A stretch of DNA of 49,343 nucleotides from Sphingomonadales bacterium Ga0077557 (GTDB lineage Bacteria > Pseudomonadota > Alphaproteobacteria > Sphingomonadales > Sphingomonadaceae). Shown here in pieces: positions 33,682 to 43,518 of this stretch. The stretch is taken from the NCBI GenBank assembly GCA_001464615.1, contig LNFI01000015.1, forward strand, positions 1 through 49,343, in the 5' to 3' direction. The notes beneath the pieces are model-generated. The model was not told where the DNA came from, searched no databases, and saw only the letters and a list, made by a program, of their open reading frames with translations. The translations under genes and the position numbers were made by a program. Each line of letters begins with the position of its first letter. Positions within the stretch are counted from its first letter, which is position 1.

Positions 33682-34798
33682 CGTCAACCTCGACCGTCTC
33701 GCCCGTTACCCGCTGCGACAGCGCCGCCGCCATGAACGGATCGAGCGCGCCGTCGAGCACGTCGCCGGGTGCTGTCGAAACCACGCCGGTGCGCAGATCC
33801 TTCACCATCTGATAGGGTTGCAGCACATAAGAGCGGATCTGGTGGCCCCAGCCAATGTCGGTCTTGCTGTCATTCTCAGCATTGGCCGCCGCTTCCCGAA
33901 TCGCGAGTTCGCGCTCGTACAGCCGCGCGCGTAGCTGGTTATAGGCCTCCGCCTTGTTCTTGTGCTGGCTGCGTTGGTTCTGGCACTGGACGACGATGCC
34001 GGTCGGGATATGCGTGATGCGCACCGCCGAATCGGTAGTGTTAATGTGCTGCCCACCCGCGCCTGAGGCGCGATAGGTGTCGATCCGCAGATCGCTCTCG
34101 TTATATTCAACTTCGATATTGTCGTCGATCACCGGATAGACCCAGACGCTGGCGAAGCTGGTGTGCCGCCGCGCCGCGCTGTCATAGGGGCTGATCCGCA
34201 CCAGCCGGTGGACGCCGCTTTCGGTCTTGGCGTAGCCGTAAGCGTTTTCGCCCTTCAGCAGCAGCGTGGCTGACTTGATCCCCGCCTGCTCGCCTGAATG
34301 CTGATCGATCAGTTCGACCTTCATACCGCGCCGTTCGGCCCAGCGGGTATACATGCGGCTGAGCATTCCCGCCCAATCCTGGCTCTCGGTGCCGCCCGCG
34401 CCCGCGTTGACCTCAATATAGGTGTCATTGGCATCGGCCTCGCCCGCCAGCAGCGCCTTGATCTTGTCCTCATTGGCACGGAGCGACAGCGCGGCTAGCC
34501 CGGCCACGCCATCATCGACCATGCCGGTGTCGCCCTCGGCTTCGGCCATGTCCATCAGCTCAACGGTATCGGCGAGTTCGGTTTCGATTGCGCGCGTCGC
34601 GGTGATCGCCTCGTCAAGACGGCGGCGTTCGCGCATCACCTCCTGCGCGGCCTTGGGATCATTCCACAGCGCCTGGTCTTCCACGCGCGCATTCAGCTCA
34701 TCGAGCCGACGCAGCGCACGGTCCCAATCGAGGAACCGGCGGAGCAACGCCAGCGCCTCGTTGATGCTGTCGACATGGGCTTGCGCCTCAGCGCGCAT
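33671..34798 (-). CDS. prfB: Peptide chain release factor 2
   Basis: Ends translation at UGA and UAA. It has 375 residues. The GGQ motif is in [13 protein letters not shown]. The stop-recognition tripeptide, usually SPF, reads SPY here ([15 protein letters not shown]). No in-frame UGA interrupts the gene, so the programmed frameshift found in E. coli prfB is absent. The ATG at 34798 has AGGAAAAGG upstream; a longer frame to 34846 adds a poor N-terminus. It ends inside the methyltransferase gene. The preceding 115 bases separate it from mrcA and may hold its own promoter. Confidence 0.95.
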   Translation of the reverse strand: MRAEAQAHVDSINEALALLRRFLDWDRALRRLDELNARVEDQALWNDPKAAQEVMRERRRLDEAITATRAIETELADTVELMDMAEAEGDTGMVDDGVAGLAALSLRANEDKIKALLAGEADANDTYIEVNAGAGGTESQDWAGMLSRMYTRWAERRGMKVELIDQHSGEQAGIKSATLLLKGENAYGYAKTESGVHRLVRISPYDSAARRHTSFASVWVYPVIDDNIEVEYNESDLRIDTYRASGAGGQHINTTDSAVRITHIPTGIVVQCQNQRSQHKNKAEAYNQLRARLYERELAIREAAANAENDSKTDIGWGHQIRSYVLQPYQMVKDLRTGVVSTAPGDVLDGALDPFMAAALSQRVTGETVEVDDVD

Positions 34799-34913
34799 TG
34801 AATGAACCTTTTCCTGATGCATCCTGCCAATGACTGCAGGTGTCATCCGTGTTTGTGGAAGACCCCGATTTTCACCGGCATGACACTAATCTGATGACGC
34901 GTGACGCTTGGCG

Positions 34914-37463
34914 CTAGTAGATTCCGCCCTGTCTTTGCAAGAAATCGCTGTCACTTTGGGTTGCCGCGCGGCGGGCAGGCTTGGCTTCGCGCTGCAACCC
35001 GGCATCATCCGCCCGCGCCACATTGCGGCGCGGTTCGCTTTCCGGCTTGAACGCTTCCCAAATCACCGACGCCTTGGGATCATCGCTGGGCCAAGCACCA
35101 TAGACTTGCTTGCCCGACGCGCGATCAACCCGCACCAGCCGTACGCCCGGCGGGGCCCGGAACGGAATGGGCGGCAGGCCGGCATAGGCCTTTTCGGCAA
35201 ATTGCTTGAAAATTGGCGCGGCAATCGTGCCGCCCTGGGCATAGCCCCCCAAGCTCACGGGCTTATCATAACCGACATAAAGACCCGCCATGATCTGCGG
35301 CGTGCCGCCGATGAACCACACATTGGTGGGTCCAGTCGATGTCCCCGTCTTGCCCATCATCGGCCGGTTGAGATCGCGCAACACCGTGGCCGTGCCACGC
35401 TGGATGACGCCTTCGGTAATATGGACCATTTGATAGGCCGTGATCGGATCAATCACTTGGCGCGCGCGGATCACCGGACGCGGCATTGCCTTACCGTTCC
35501 AGTCAGGCGTGTTGCAGCGATTGCAAGGACGCCAATTATCCGGCCAGATCACCTTGCCATGCCGATCCTGCACGAAATCGATCAGAGTTGACGGATGGCC
35601 GCGCCCCTGATTGGCGATGATCGAAAAGGCGTTGACCATGCGCTGCACCGTCGTTTCGCCAGCACCGAGCGCGATGGACAGGAAGGGCGGATATTTGCCC
35701 ACGCCCATCCGATCGATCGTATCGACCACGCGCTCCATACCGGTCTGCGACGCTGCCTTCACCGTCATCAAGTTGCGCGACTGCTCAATACCCCAACGCA
35801 TCGTATGCGGGCCAGACCCCCGCCCGCCGCCAAAGTTGGTGAAGCATTTCTGCCCGAGCCGTGCGCCCTGATATACGCAGAACGGCCCGTCAACGATGAT
35901 TGAACTGGGCGTCATGCCGTTTTCAAGCGCGGCCGAATAGACGATGGGCTTGATCGTCGATCCCGGCTGCCGCATCGCTTGGGTTGCGCGGTTGAACGAG
36001 CCGAGCCGCGAATCAAACCCGCCCTGCATCGCCAGCACGCGCCCGGTCTGGGGTTGTTCGACGACGATACCGCCCGACACGCGCGGTACGGAGCGGAGCG
36101 TATAAACGCCAGCCTCCGGTGCCACCGCAATGATATCGCCGACCATGATCGCACCAAAGGCGTTCCCGCCCTTGTTCCGCACCGGCATTTGCGCCCCCCA
36201 TTTGGGGAGCGTGCTGGTCGTTCCATCGGCAAAGCCGATCGAGAATGAATCACCCGTCCGCGCAATCACAATTGCCGAGCGCCAATTAGCATAATCAAAG
36301 CCGATATTGGTGTTCGCCAGCGCCTGCGCCCAATTCTGACTGGCCTTGGCGACGGGCTCTTCGTCCTCGGACGCTGATGTCGGTGCGCCCTCTAAATCGA
36401 CATGGCCGAGCGGCCCGTTCCAGCCCCGACCGCGATCATAGCGCAGTAACCCGTCCCGCAGCGCGGTTTGGGCATATTGCTGCAGCCGCGTATCGAACGA
36501 CGTCCGCACCCACAGCCCGCCCGAATAGACGCTGAAGGGACCGGCCTTTTCATTTTCGCCAAATTTGTCGATCAGCTGGCGGCGCACTTCTTCGACGAAA
36601 TATCCGCCGACACGCTCAAATTTGGGGGTCTGACGGACGACCGCGCCAATCGGCTCCGCCGATGCCTGATCAAACTGCGCCTGATCGATGAATCGGTTGC
36701 GCAACATTTCGCTCAGCACGAAATTGCGCCGCTTCAGCGCCCGTTCGGTGTTGCGGAATGGGTCATAATTGGCTGGCCCCTTGGGCAGAATCGCCAAATA
36801 GGCCAGCTGACCAAGCGTCAGCTCGTTTAGTTCCTTGTCGAAATAGGCATGCGAGGCAGCCTCTACCCCAAAGGCGTTCCGGCCCAGCGGGATCTGATTG
36901 AGATACAGCTCAAGGATTTGTTCCTTGGTCAGCGAATCCTCGATCCGGTACGCTAGGATGGCCTCGCGCGCCTTGCGCACATAGCTGACTTCGTTGCCGA
37001 CAAGCAGGTTCTTGGCGACCTGCTGCGTGATGGTCGATGCCCCAACCGGCCGACCGCTGCTTTTCAGATTGTTGAGAAAAGCCGCAACAATGCCCGGATA
37101 GTCGATGCCGTGATGCTCGAAAAAGGTCCGATCTTCGGCGGCGAGAAACGCGCTGACGAGCAGTTTGGGATATTCATCATACGCCAGCTCGACGCGCCGC
37201 TCGCGCGCATAGCTGTGGATCGGCAGGCCTTCGATCGAGCGCACATTGGTTGGCAAGGGTGGCTCATACGCACGCAACCCATCGTCTGAGGGCAGGTTTC
37301 GCGCGAACAACAGCCACAGCAGCGCATAGCCGATCAGGCCGATCCCGCCGAGCACCACCAGGGTCTTCACCCACCAGCGCTGCCACGCACGCTCGATATG
37401 ACCTTGCAGCCCGCTGACCTCGCGGCGGATGCGAAAATTCACAGAGGAGGAGGACTGGGCCAT
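34914..37463 (-). CDS. mrcA: Class A penicillin-binding protein 1A
   Basis: A bifunctional peptidoglycan synthase in the inner membrane, 849 residues. One membrane helix is at about 33-53. The GT51 transglycosylase has the catalytic Glu110 in AAEDRTFFEHHG and the motif GASTITQQVAKN. The transpeptidase has Ser in GSTIKP near 500, SRN near 590 and KTGTS near 704. The C-terminus is basic and ends FLQRQGGIY. The ATG at 37463 follows amiC by 58 bases, so a synthase and a hydrolase of the wall are cotranscribed. The symbol follows the usual name; ponA is a synonym. Confidence 0.95.
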   Translation of the reverse strand: MAQSSSSVNFRIRREVSGLQGHIERAWQRWWVKTLVVLGGIGLIGYALLWLLFARNLPSDDGLRAYEPPLPTNVRSIEGLPIHSYARERRVELAYDEYPKLLVSAFLAAEDRTFFEHHGIDYPGIVAAFLNNLKSSGRPVGASTITQQVAKNLLVGNEVSYVRKAREAILAYRIEDSLTKEQILELYLNQIPLGRNAFGVEAASHAYFDKELNELTLGQLAYLAILPKGPANYDPFRNTERALKRRNFVLSEMLRNRFIDQAQFDQASAEPIGAVVRQTPKFERVGGYFVEEVRRQLIDKFGENEKAGPFSVYSGGLWVRTSFDTRLQQYAQTALRDGLLRYDRGRGWNGPLGHVDLEGAPTSASEDEEPVAKASQNWAQALANTNIGFDYANWRSAIVIARTGDSFSIGFADGTTSTLPKWGAQMPVRNKGGNAFGAIMVGDIIAVAPEAGVYTLRSVPRVSGGIVVEQPQTGRVLAMQGGFDSRLGSFNRATQAMRQPGSTIKPIVYSAALENGMTPSSIIVDGPFCVYQGARLGQKCFTNFGGGRGSGPHTMRWGIEQSRNLMTVKAASQTGMERVVDTIDRMGVGKYPPFLSIALGAGETTVQRMVNAFSIIANQGRGHPSTLIDFVQDRHGKVIWPDNWRPCNRCNTPDWNGKAMPRPVIRARQVIDPITAYQMVHITEGVIQRGTATVLRDLNRPMMGKTGTSTGPTNVWFIGGTPQIMAGLYVGYDKPVSLGGYAQGGTIAAPIFKQFAEKAYAGLPPIPFRAPPGVRLVRVDRASGKQVYGAWPSDDPKASVIWEAFKPESEPRRNVARADDAGLQREAKPARRAATQSDSDFLQRQGGIY

Positions 37464-37521
37464 ACAGACTGGAGCCCCTAGCCAAGTTTACGTCGGCTTG
37501 CCACCCTCTGCGGGCACCCGC

Positions 37522-38775
37522 TTAACGCGCTGCCATCCGCCGCGCGAAGTGAATGTCGATGGCGCGCCTTATGCTCTCGGCAATCGCGGCACGCCCGTCC
37601 CGCGAGTCGATAAATGCGGCATCGGCTGGATTGGAGATATAGCCGGTTTCGAACAGGATCGACGGCATGTCGGGCGCTTTCAGGACCACCAGCGAGGCCA
37701 TACGATGGAAATTCGGCTTGATCGGCATCAGCGGCTTAGCCTCCCGACCGAGCAGCCGGGCAAAATTGGCCGAGCTGTTCATCGTTTCACGCTGGGTGAG
37801 ATCGATCAAAATCGACGAGATATCGGCCGAGGTTGACGCGAGATTGACGCCCTGGATGATGTCCGCCTTGTTCTCGCGGGCGGCCAATCGCGCTGATTCC
37901 TTGTCAGAGGCGACTTCGGACAAAGTGTATACCGTCGCGCCACTCGCCGATCCGCCGCCCACGCTGTCGCAATGAATCGAAATAAACAGATCAGCCTTGA
38001 GCTTCCGCGCGATGCCATAGCGTTCCTGCAGGATCAGATATTTGTCATCCTCGCGCGTCAGGGCCACGCGGACCCGGCCGGAAGCAATTAGCTCGTCACG
38101 GATTGCGTGCGCGATCTTCAGGGTCACGTCCTTTTCGCGCAGCCCGCTATCGGGTGAGATCGCGCCGGGATCGACCCCGCCATGGCCAGCATCAATCACC
38201 ACCAACGGTCGGCTGTCGTCATCGCCATAGACGCGCGGCAGGGCGAGTTTGCGGCTTGATGGCGGCACCGCCGTTGAAACGCGGTAGCTGGCGGGGGTAA
38301 CGCCCGATCCATAATTGAAGGGCGGCAGAAAACGCATGCGCCCCTCTGCCGCTGCACGCGCGAAGCGGGCATCGTCAACCGTGCGCAACATCAAGGTAAG
38401 GACCTGGCCGTCGCTGCCAAACCTGCCTTCGGCGATGATCGCCGGCGCGGCGAGATCGAACACGATTCGTGCACCATCACTGCCGCGCGCCGCCTGGCGG
38501 ACCGAATCGACGACGCCCTCCGCCTCGACATTCCCGCCGGGGGTTGCGCCGTCTACGTCAAGTGCGATCCGGCGTGGCCCATCCAGTGCAAAGCTCGACG
38601 CCTGCGCGACGGCACCGTCAAAGCGGATGACGATCCGATCGGGGCGCACGTCGATTCGCTCGACCGTCGCCGCCCAGCCGGGTGTGCCGGAAAGCCAGCA
38701 GGCGAGCAGGGCGATCAAAAAACTCACAGAGCGACAATGCCGCGCGAAGGGTCGCGCGGTCCAGTAAAAAGGCAT
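37522..38775 (-). CDS. amiC: N-acetylmuramoyl-L-alanine amidase with AMIN domain
   Basis: Cuts the stem peptide from peptidoglycan during cell separation. It has 417 residues. A signal peptide of about 36 residues ends at GWAA. The AMIN targeting domain covers about 40-145. The Amidase_3 domain from about 190 holds the zinc ligands: His in IDAGHGGVDPG, Glu in LREKDVTL, His in SIHCDS, and the catalytic Glu in ILFETGYIS. The ATG at 38775 has GGGA upstream; a longer frame to 39108 is not credible because it lacks a signal at its start. Likely first gene of the amiC-mrcA operon, divergent from rne. The symbol is by domain type. Confidence 0.93.
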   Translation of the reverse strand: MPFYWTARPFARHCRSVSFLIALLACWLSGTPGWAATVERIDVRPDRIVIRFDGAVAQASSFALDGPRRIALDVDGATPGGNVEAEGVVDSVRQAARGSDGARIVFDLAAPAIIAEGRFGSDGQVLTLMLRTVDDARFARAAAEGRMRFLPPFNYGSGVTPASYRVSTAVPPSSRKLALPRVYGDDDSRPLVVIDAGHGGVDPGAISPDSGLREKDVTLKIAHAIRDELIASGRVRVALTREDDKYLILQERYGIARKLKADLFISIHCDSVGGGSASGATVYTLSEVASDKESARLAARENKADIIQGVNLASTSADISSILIDLTQRETMNSSANFARLLGREAKPLMPIKPNFHRMASLVVLKAPDMPSILFETGYISNPADAAFIDSRDGRAAIAESIRRAIDIHFARRMAAR

Positions 38776-39256
38776 GAGGGGATTGCTCCCTTTGGGGTAA
38801 ACTGACCACCCATGCCTAAAACGCGCCGCCTCAAGTCGCGGTGAAACGATGCGGTTAACTTGCCGTTCGGCATTTTTTTGCCGGTAACCGGCAATGCGCT
38901 GCCGGTTGCTGTCGCGCAAAGGTGGTGCTACGCCACTAACTGTCCCGATCATGCGCATTCCGCGCGGGGTTGGGCGAACGTCCGCGCGATGCCGTCCGGC
39001 CCGTGCGCGGTTCTTCAGGTTGACGCTCGCATGACGCATTTCTCCTCCCCCACAAACCGCCCGGCTGGTTCCGGCGCGACTGTGGGCGTGTGGGGTGTCG
39101 CGGACCAAGGGTCCCGGCGTGCACTGCGGGCAGAGGCAGTATCTACCTTCACTCGATCGATCGAAGTCAGCGGCGCTGCCGCTCCTTCATTGACGCCACA
39201 CAATCGCGCGCGGCCCGGCCTGAACGGCCCCGGCACGCGCGCGCGGAGATTTATTT
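38776..39256. other. Divergent control region of amiC and rne, with a long rne leader
   Basis: 480 bases without a gene. The left part serves amiC, the right part rne. It holds an operator-like palindrome at 38878-38894 and several GC-rich inverted segments near 39160-39245. RNase E is known to autoregulate through its 5' leader in E. coli, so a structured leader is plausible here, but I see no match to a named RNA family. The ribosome-binding site CGGAG precedes rne. Confidence 0.45.
38878..38894. promoter_or_regulatory. Operator-like palindrome between amiC and rne
   Basis: TTGCCGGT and ACCGGCAA form perfect 8-base arms around one A. Related half-words (TTGCCGTTCGGCA upstream, CTGCCGGTTG downstream) flank it. 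It could bind a dimeric regulator or form part of a transcribed hairpin. Confidence 0.4.
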
Positions 39257-42070
39257 ATGACAATGCGTATGCTGATCGACGCGCGGCACCGGGAGGAAAC
39301 CCGGGTTGCCGTCGTCAAGGGAACTCGAATCGAGGAATTTGATTTCGAATCCGCTGAGCGCAAGCAGCTCAAAGGCAATATCTATCTCGCCAAGGTAACC
39401 CGAGTCGAACCATCGCTGCAGGCAGCGTTTGTCGATTATGGCGGCAATCGCCACGGCTTCCTGGCGTTCAGCGAAATTCACCCCGATTATTACCAGATCC
39501 CCAAGGAAGACCGCGACGCCCTGCTGCGCGAAGAGGCCGAGCATGCCGCCGAGGAAGCAGCGCTGCGTGCTGAGGCTGATGCCGAGGACGATGCCCGTGG
39601 TGACGACGAGGATGACGGTGAGGCCTTTGAAGAGGAGGCGCACAACGACGATGACGGCGAGAGCGGCGATGCCGATGCGCCGCCACGCCCGCGATCACGC
39701 GGGGGCAGCGATGATGCGGTAGAGGCACTCCGCCAGCGCCGGATGAACCTGCGCCGCCGGTACAAGATTCAGGATGTGATCCGCCGCCGCCAGGTGCTGC
39801 TAGTGCAGGTCGTGAAGGAAGAGCGCGGCAATAAGGGCGCCGCGCTGACCACCTATCTGTCGCTCGCTGGGCGCTACTGCGTGCTGATGCCCAACACGTC
39901 GCATGGCGGCGGGATTAGCCGCAAGATTTCAAACGCAGGCGATCGCAAGCGGCTGAAATCGATCATGGCGGACATGAAGCTGCCGCCGTCGATGGGCTGC
40001 ATCGTCCGCACCGCCGGGCTGCAGCGCACCAAGGTGGAGATCAAGCGCGATTTCGATTATCTCGCCCGGCTGTGGGACGGGATTCGCGAAACGACGCTGA
40101 AATCCGACGCGCCCGCGCTGGTCTATGGCGATAGCGACCTGATCAAACGCGCGATCCGCGACATCTATAATCGCGAGATCGACGAAGTCGTGGTTGAGGG
40201 CGAAGACGGCTATCGCCAGGCCAAGGAATTCATGAAGCTGCTGATGCCGAGCCACGCAAGGCGGGTGAAGCATTATTCCGATCCGGTGCCGCTGTTCCAG
40301 CGCAACCATGTCGAAGATCAGCTTGGCGCGATGTACCACCCGGTCGTCCAGCTGAAATCGGGCGGTTATCTGGTGATCAACCCGACGGAAGCCTTGGTGT
40401 CGATCGACATCAACTCCGGCCGATCGACCCGCGAACATAATATCGAGCAGACCGCGACCGCGACCAATCTGGAAGCCGCGCAGGAAATCGCGCGCCAGCT
40501 GCGGCTGCGCGACATGGCCGGGCTGGTCGTGATCGATTTCATCGACATGGATAACCCGTCGAACAACCGCAAGGTTGAAAAGGCGATGAAGGAAGCGCTG
40601 AAGAACGATCGCGCCCGCATCCAGGTCGGTCGTATCTCCAGCTTCGGCCTGATGGAAATGAGCCGCCAGCGGCTCCGCACCGGTGTGCTGGAAGCATCGA
40701 CGCGCCCATGCCCGCATTGCGAAGGATCGGGCTTTGTCCGCACCGCATCTTCAGCGGGGCTGAGCGCGCTACGGATGATCGAGGATGAAGCAGCGCGTGG
40801 TCGCGGGTCGCAGCTGTTGCTGCGCGCCAGCCAGGAAGCTGCCTTCTATCTGCTCAACCGCAAGCGCGCCGAACTCGCCGAGATCGAAGAGCGGTACGGC
40901 GTGATGATCGAGGTTGCGCCCGACGGCGAGCAAGAAGGCGCGCGCATGTCGGTTGAGGCGAGCGGTCCCCCGCCCGCCTATACGCCACGCTTCGAACAGC
41001 CAATCGCCGAGATCGACGAAGACGAAGAGATCGAAGAGATCGAGGACGAGGAAGAAACCGAAGAAGAGCGCGAGGCCGAAGCGCGCGAAGATGCGCCACG
41101 CCAGGGCGAATCGGAAGGCGAGCGCGAAGCCCGTCGCAACAAGCGCCGTCGCCGTCGTGGTCGGCGCGGTCGCGGTCGTCCCGAGGGCGAAGGCGGCGAG
41201 CGTGACGCTGGCAGCCAGGCGCGTCCCGAAGCCGGCGACGGTGATGGCAGCGAAAGCGACGACGAGGCTGGCGAGGATGACACCGCCGGCGCCCCGCGCG
41301 ACGCCGAAACCGCGCGCCCTACGGATGAGAATGGCGAACCGCGTCGTCGGCGTGGGCGTCGGGGCCGTCGTGGCGGGCGTCGGGGCGACAACCGCACCGA
41401 AGGCGATCGTGGCGATCAGACAACGGTAACCGCTGAAGCCGCTGACGCCGCCGCTGGCGATACCGGAGAGGCGGGTACGCCTGCGGACGCTGGCGCACCG
41501 GCAAGTGACGAAGGCGAGGCACCCAAGCGCGCGCGCCGTCGTCCGCGTGCCAAGGCGCCTGCCCTGCCCGATACGAGCGAAGCACCGACAGCGGCCAGCG
41601 ACAGCGTTGAGGCCACAGCGCCAGAGGCAAAGGCAGAGGCAGAGGCAGAGGCACCCGCCAAGCCGAAGCGCACGCGTCGCAGCAAGGCCGCGACCAGTGA
41701 TGCGCCTGCCGAGACTGGTGCTGATACGGGGCCAGCTGATGCGGTTGTCACCGACGCTGACGCCGATGCACCAGCCAAGCCGAAGCGTCGGGCGGCTGCA
41801 AAGGATGCGCCCAAGGCCAAGGCCAAGACTGAGACGGCAGCCAAGGCAGCGCCAAAGAGCAGGGCCAAAGCCAAGGCACCGGTAGATGCCGACAGCCCGG
41901 CAGAAGCGGTAGCGGCGCCGGCAGCAGATCAGGCGGCAGCAGATCAGGCGGCGGCAGCACCGGCCGTGGCAGCAGAATCCGCGCCCACGCTTGAAGCGGC
42001 CAATGGCGGCGAACAAGCGACCGAAGGGCCCGCACGTCGCGGCTGGTGGCAGCGCACGTTCGGGGCCTAA
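39257..42070 (+). CDS. rne: Ribonuclease E
   Basis: The main endonuclease of mRNA decay and rRNA/tRNA processing, and scaffold of the degradosome; 937 residues. The catalytic aspartates are Asp384 and Asp427, and the zinc-link cysteines are 485 and 488 in CPHC. All are displaced 81 residues from E. coli by an acidic Glu/Asp-rich insertion in the S1 domain at about 85-160, as in other alphaproteobacteria. After about 560 the protein is disordered: an acidic run, then Arg-rich clusters (RRNKRRRRRGRRGRGR, about 630-650, and two more), then Ala/Lys/Pro repeats that resemble histone H1 tails. The last residues RRGWWQRTFGA are conserved-looking. ATG at 39257. Confidence 0.96.
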   Translation: MTMRMLIDARHREETRVAVVKGTRIEEFDFESAERKQLKGNIYLAKVTRVEPSLQAAFVDYGGNRHGFLAFSEIHPDYYQIPKEDRDALLREEAEHAAEEAALRAEADAEDDARGDDEDDGEAFEEEAHNDDDGESGDADAPPRPRSRGGSDDAVEALRQRRMNLRRRYKIQDVIRRRQVLLVQVVKEERGNKGAALTTYLSLAGRYCVLMPNTSHGGGISRKISNAGDRKRLKSIMADMKLPPSMGCIVRTAGLQRTKVEIKRDFDYLARLWDGIRETTLKSDAPALVYGDSDLIKRAIRDIYNREIDEVVVEGEDGYRQAKEFMKLLMPSHARRVKHYSDPVPLFQRNHVEDQLGAMYHPVVQLKSGGYLVINPTEALVSIDINSGRSTREHNIEQTATATNLEAAQEIARQLRLRDMAGLVVIDFIDMDNPSNNRKVEKAMKEALKNDRARIQVGRISSFGLMEMSRQRLRTGVLEASTRPCPHCEGSGFVRTASSAGLSALRMIEDEAARGRGSQLLLRASQEAAFYLLNRKRAELAEIEERYGVMIEVAPDGEQEGARMSVEASGPPPAYTPRFEQPIAEIDEDEEIEEIEDEEETEEEREAEAREDAPRQGESEGEREARRNKRRRRRGRRGRGRPEGEGGERDAGSQARPEAGDGDGSESDDEAGEDDTAGAPRDAETARPTDENGEPRRRRGRRGRRGGRRGDNRTEGDRGDQTTVTAEAADAAAGDTGEAGTPADAGAPASDEGEAPKRARRRPRAKAPALPDTSEAPTAASDSVEATAPEAKAEAEAEAPAKPKRTRRSKAATSDAPAETGADTGPADAVVTDADADAPAKPKRRAAAKDAPKAKAKTETAAKAAPKSRAKAKAPVDADSPAEAVAAPAADQAAADQAAAAPAVAAESAPTLEAANGGEQATEGPARRGWWQRTFGA

Positions 42071-42082
42071 CCGATCCATCCA

Positions 42083-42112
42083 CCGCGTGAACGCTTTCGA
42101 GCGTTCACGCGG
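42083..42112 (+). terminator. Hairpin with UUCG loop after rne
   Basis: A perfect 13-bp stem (42083-42095 with 42100-42112) closes on TTCG, a very stable tetraloop. No T-run follows, so it may protect the rne 3' end as well as terminate. Confidence 0.7.
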
Positions 42113-42168
42113 CGGCCTGGCACGGTGTTACCGTTGAATAATCGGCAAAACTGGCAGATACCGGGCAG

Positions 42169-43518
42169 ATGAGAAAAATCATCGCTGCGCTTGCGCTTTC
42201 GCTGCTGATTATGGCGCAGCCTGCCCGTGCGCAATCGATCCTGCGCGATGCCGAAACCGAGGCGCTGTTCGCCGACATGTCCAAACCGCTGATCGAAGCG
42301 GCCGGCCTGAGCCCCAAGGATGTTCGCGTCATTCTGATCAAGGATGATTCGATCAATGCCTTCGTCGTCGGCGGGCAGACCGTCTATATCCATTCCGGCC
42401 TGATCAGCGAGGCGGACAACGCCAATCAGGTGCAGGGCGTGATTGCCCATGAATTGGGCCATATCGCCGATGGCCATGTCGTGCTGCAATCCGAGGGGAT
42501 TCGCCCCGCCATTGGCATTTATGTGCTCAGCCTGTTGCTCGGCGCCGCAGCGATTGCCGCCGGTTCACCGGAGGGTGGCGCGGGAATTCTGGCAGCGGGC
42601 CAACAAGCAGCGCAGAGCGCGTTCCTGGCCTTTACCCGGGTGCAGGAAGCAACCGCCGATGCCACGGCAGCGAAATTCCTGCAGGATGCCGGGATCAGCG
42701 GGCGCGGTTTCCTGCAATTCTTCAAAAAGCTGCAAAGCGCCGAATTCCGCGCCGGTTATACCAATATCGATCCCTATGCCCAAAGCCATCCGTTGAGCGG
42801 TGAGCGGGTCGCCACGCTGACGCATACGCTGGAGCAATCGCCCGCCTGGAACACCCCGTCCAGCCAGGCACTTGATGCGCGGTTCCTGCGGGTAAAGGCG
42901 AAGCTGAAGGGCTTTGTCGATGAACCAAAGCGGACGCTGAATGCCTATCCGACCAGCAATCAGAGCATCTATGCGCATTACGCGCGCGCCTATGCCTATC
43001 ACAAGGCTGGCTATCCCGACAAAGCCAATGCCGAAGCCGATGCCCTGATCGCGGCCGCCCCGCATGATCCCTATTTCCTGGAGATTAAGGGCCAGATCTT
43101 GCTTGAATCAGGGGAGCCGGCCGCGGCGCTGGTCCCCCTGCGTGAGGCGACCGAGATCACCAATTATCAACCGCTGATCGCCACCACCTTTGGCCATGCG
43201 CTGATCGCCACGGAAGACAAAACCAATATTGCCGAGGCAGAAAAGGTGCTGCGCCAGGCCGTGGCGCGCGATTACGAAAACCCCTTTGCCTGGTTTCAGC
43301 TCGGCACGGTTTATGAGCTGAAAGGCGATCGTGCCCGATCATTGCTCGCCACCGCCGAACGCGCCAGCTTGACGGGGGACCCCCGCACCGCCGCCTTTAG
43401 CGCGCGGGCGGCGATGATTGGCCTGACCCAAAACAGCGTCGACTGGATCCGCGCGCAGGATATTGCCCTGGCCGCGCAAAATGAGCTTGATGATTCGCGC
43501 AAAGGGGGCCGCCGATAG
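42169..43518 (+). CDS. Periplasmic M48 metalloprotease with TPR region (BepA-like)
   Basis: An outer-membrane quality-control protease of 449 residues. The signal peptide ends at ARAQ (about 22). The zinc motif HELGH is at 94-98, and the third ligand is the Glu of QEATAD near 160-165. A hydrophobic segment (AIGIYVLSLLLGAAAIAAG) lies between them. From about 260 the protein has helical TPR-like repeats that may bind assembly partners. In E. coli BepA degrades stalled LptD. ATG at 42169 with GGGCAG upstream. Its stop overlaps the start of the DsbA-like gene by one base, so the pair is coupled; a role in disulfide-rich outer-membrane protein assembly is a fair inference. Confidence 0.9.
   Translation: MRKIIAALALSLLIMAQPARAQSILRDAETEALFADMSKPLIEAAGLSPKDVRVILIKDDSINAFVVGGQTVYIHSGLISEADNANQVQGVIAHELGHIADGHVVLQSEGIRPAIGIYVLSLLLGAAAIAAGSPEGGAGILAAGQQAAQSAFLAFTRVQEATADATAAKFLQDAGISGRGFLQFFKKLQSAEFRAGYTNIDPYAQSHPLSGERVATLTHTLEQSPAWNTPSSQALDARFLRVKAKLKGFVDEPKRTLNAYPTSNQSIYAHYARAYAYHKAGYPDKANAEADALIAAAPHDPYFLEIKGQILLESGEPAAALVPLREATEITNYQPLIATTFGHALIATEDKTNIAEAEKVLRQAVARDYENPFAWFQLGTVYELKGDRARSLLATAERASLTGDPRTAAFSARAAMIGLTQNSVDWIRAQDIALAAQNELDDSRKGGRR

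Noticed and set aside
33671..34798. Programmed frameshift in prfB
   Set aside because: The reading frame is continuous from a ribosome-binding site to the stop, with no internal UGA or slippery CTT TGA.
40769..42079. A 436-codon minus-strand open frame
   Set aside because: Mirror of the low-complexity RNase E tail; its Arg/Leu/Gly composition is explained by the complement of the Ala/Glu/Arg codons.
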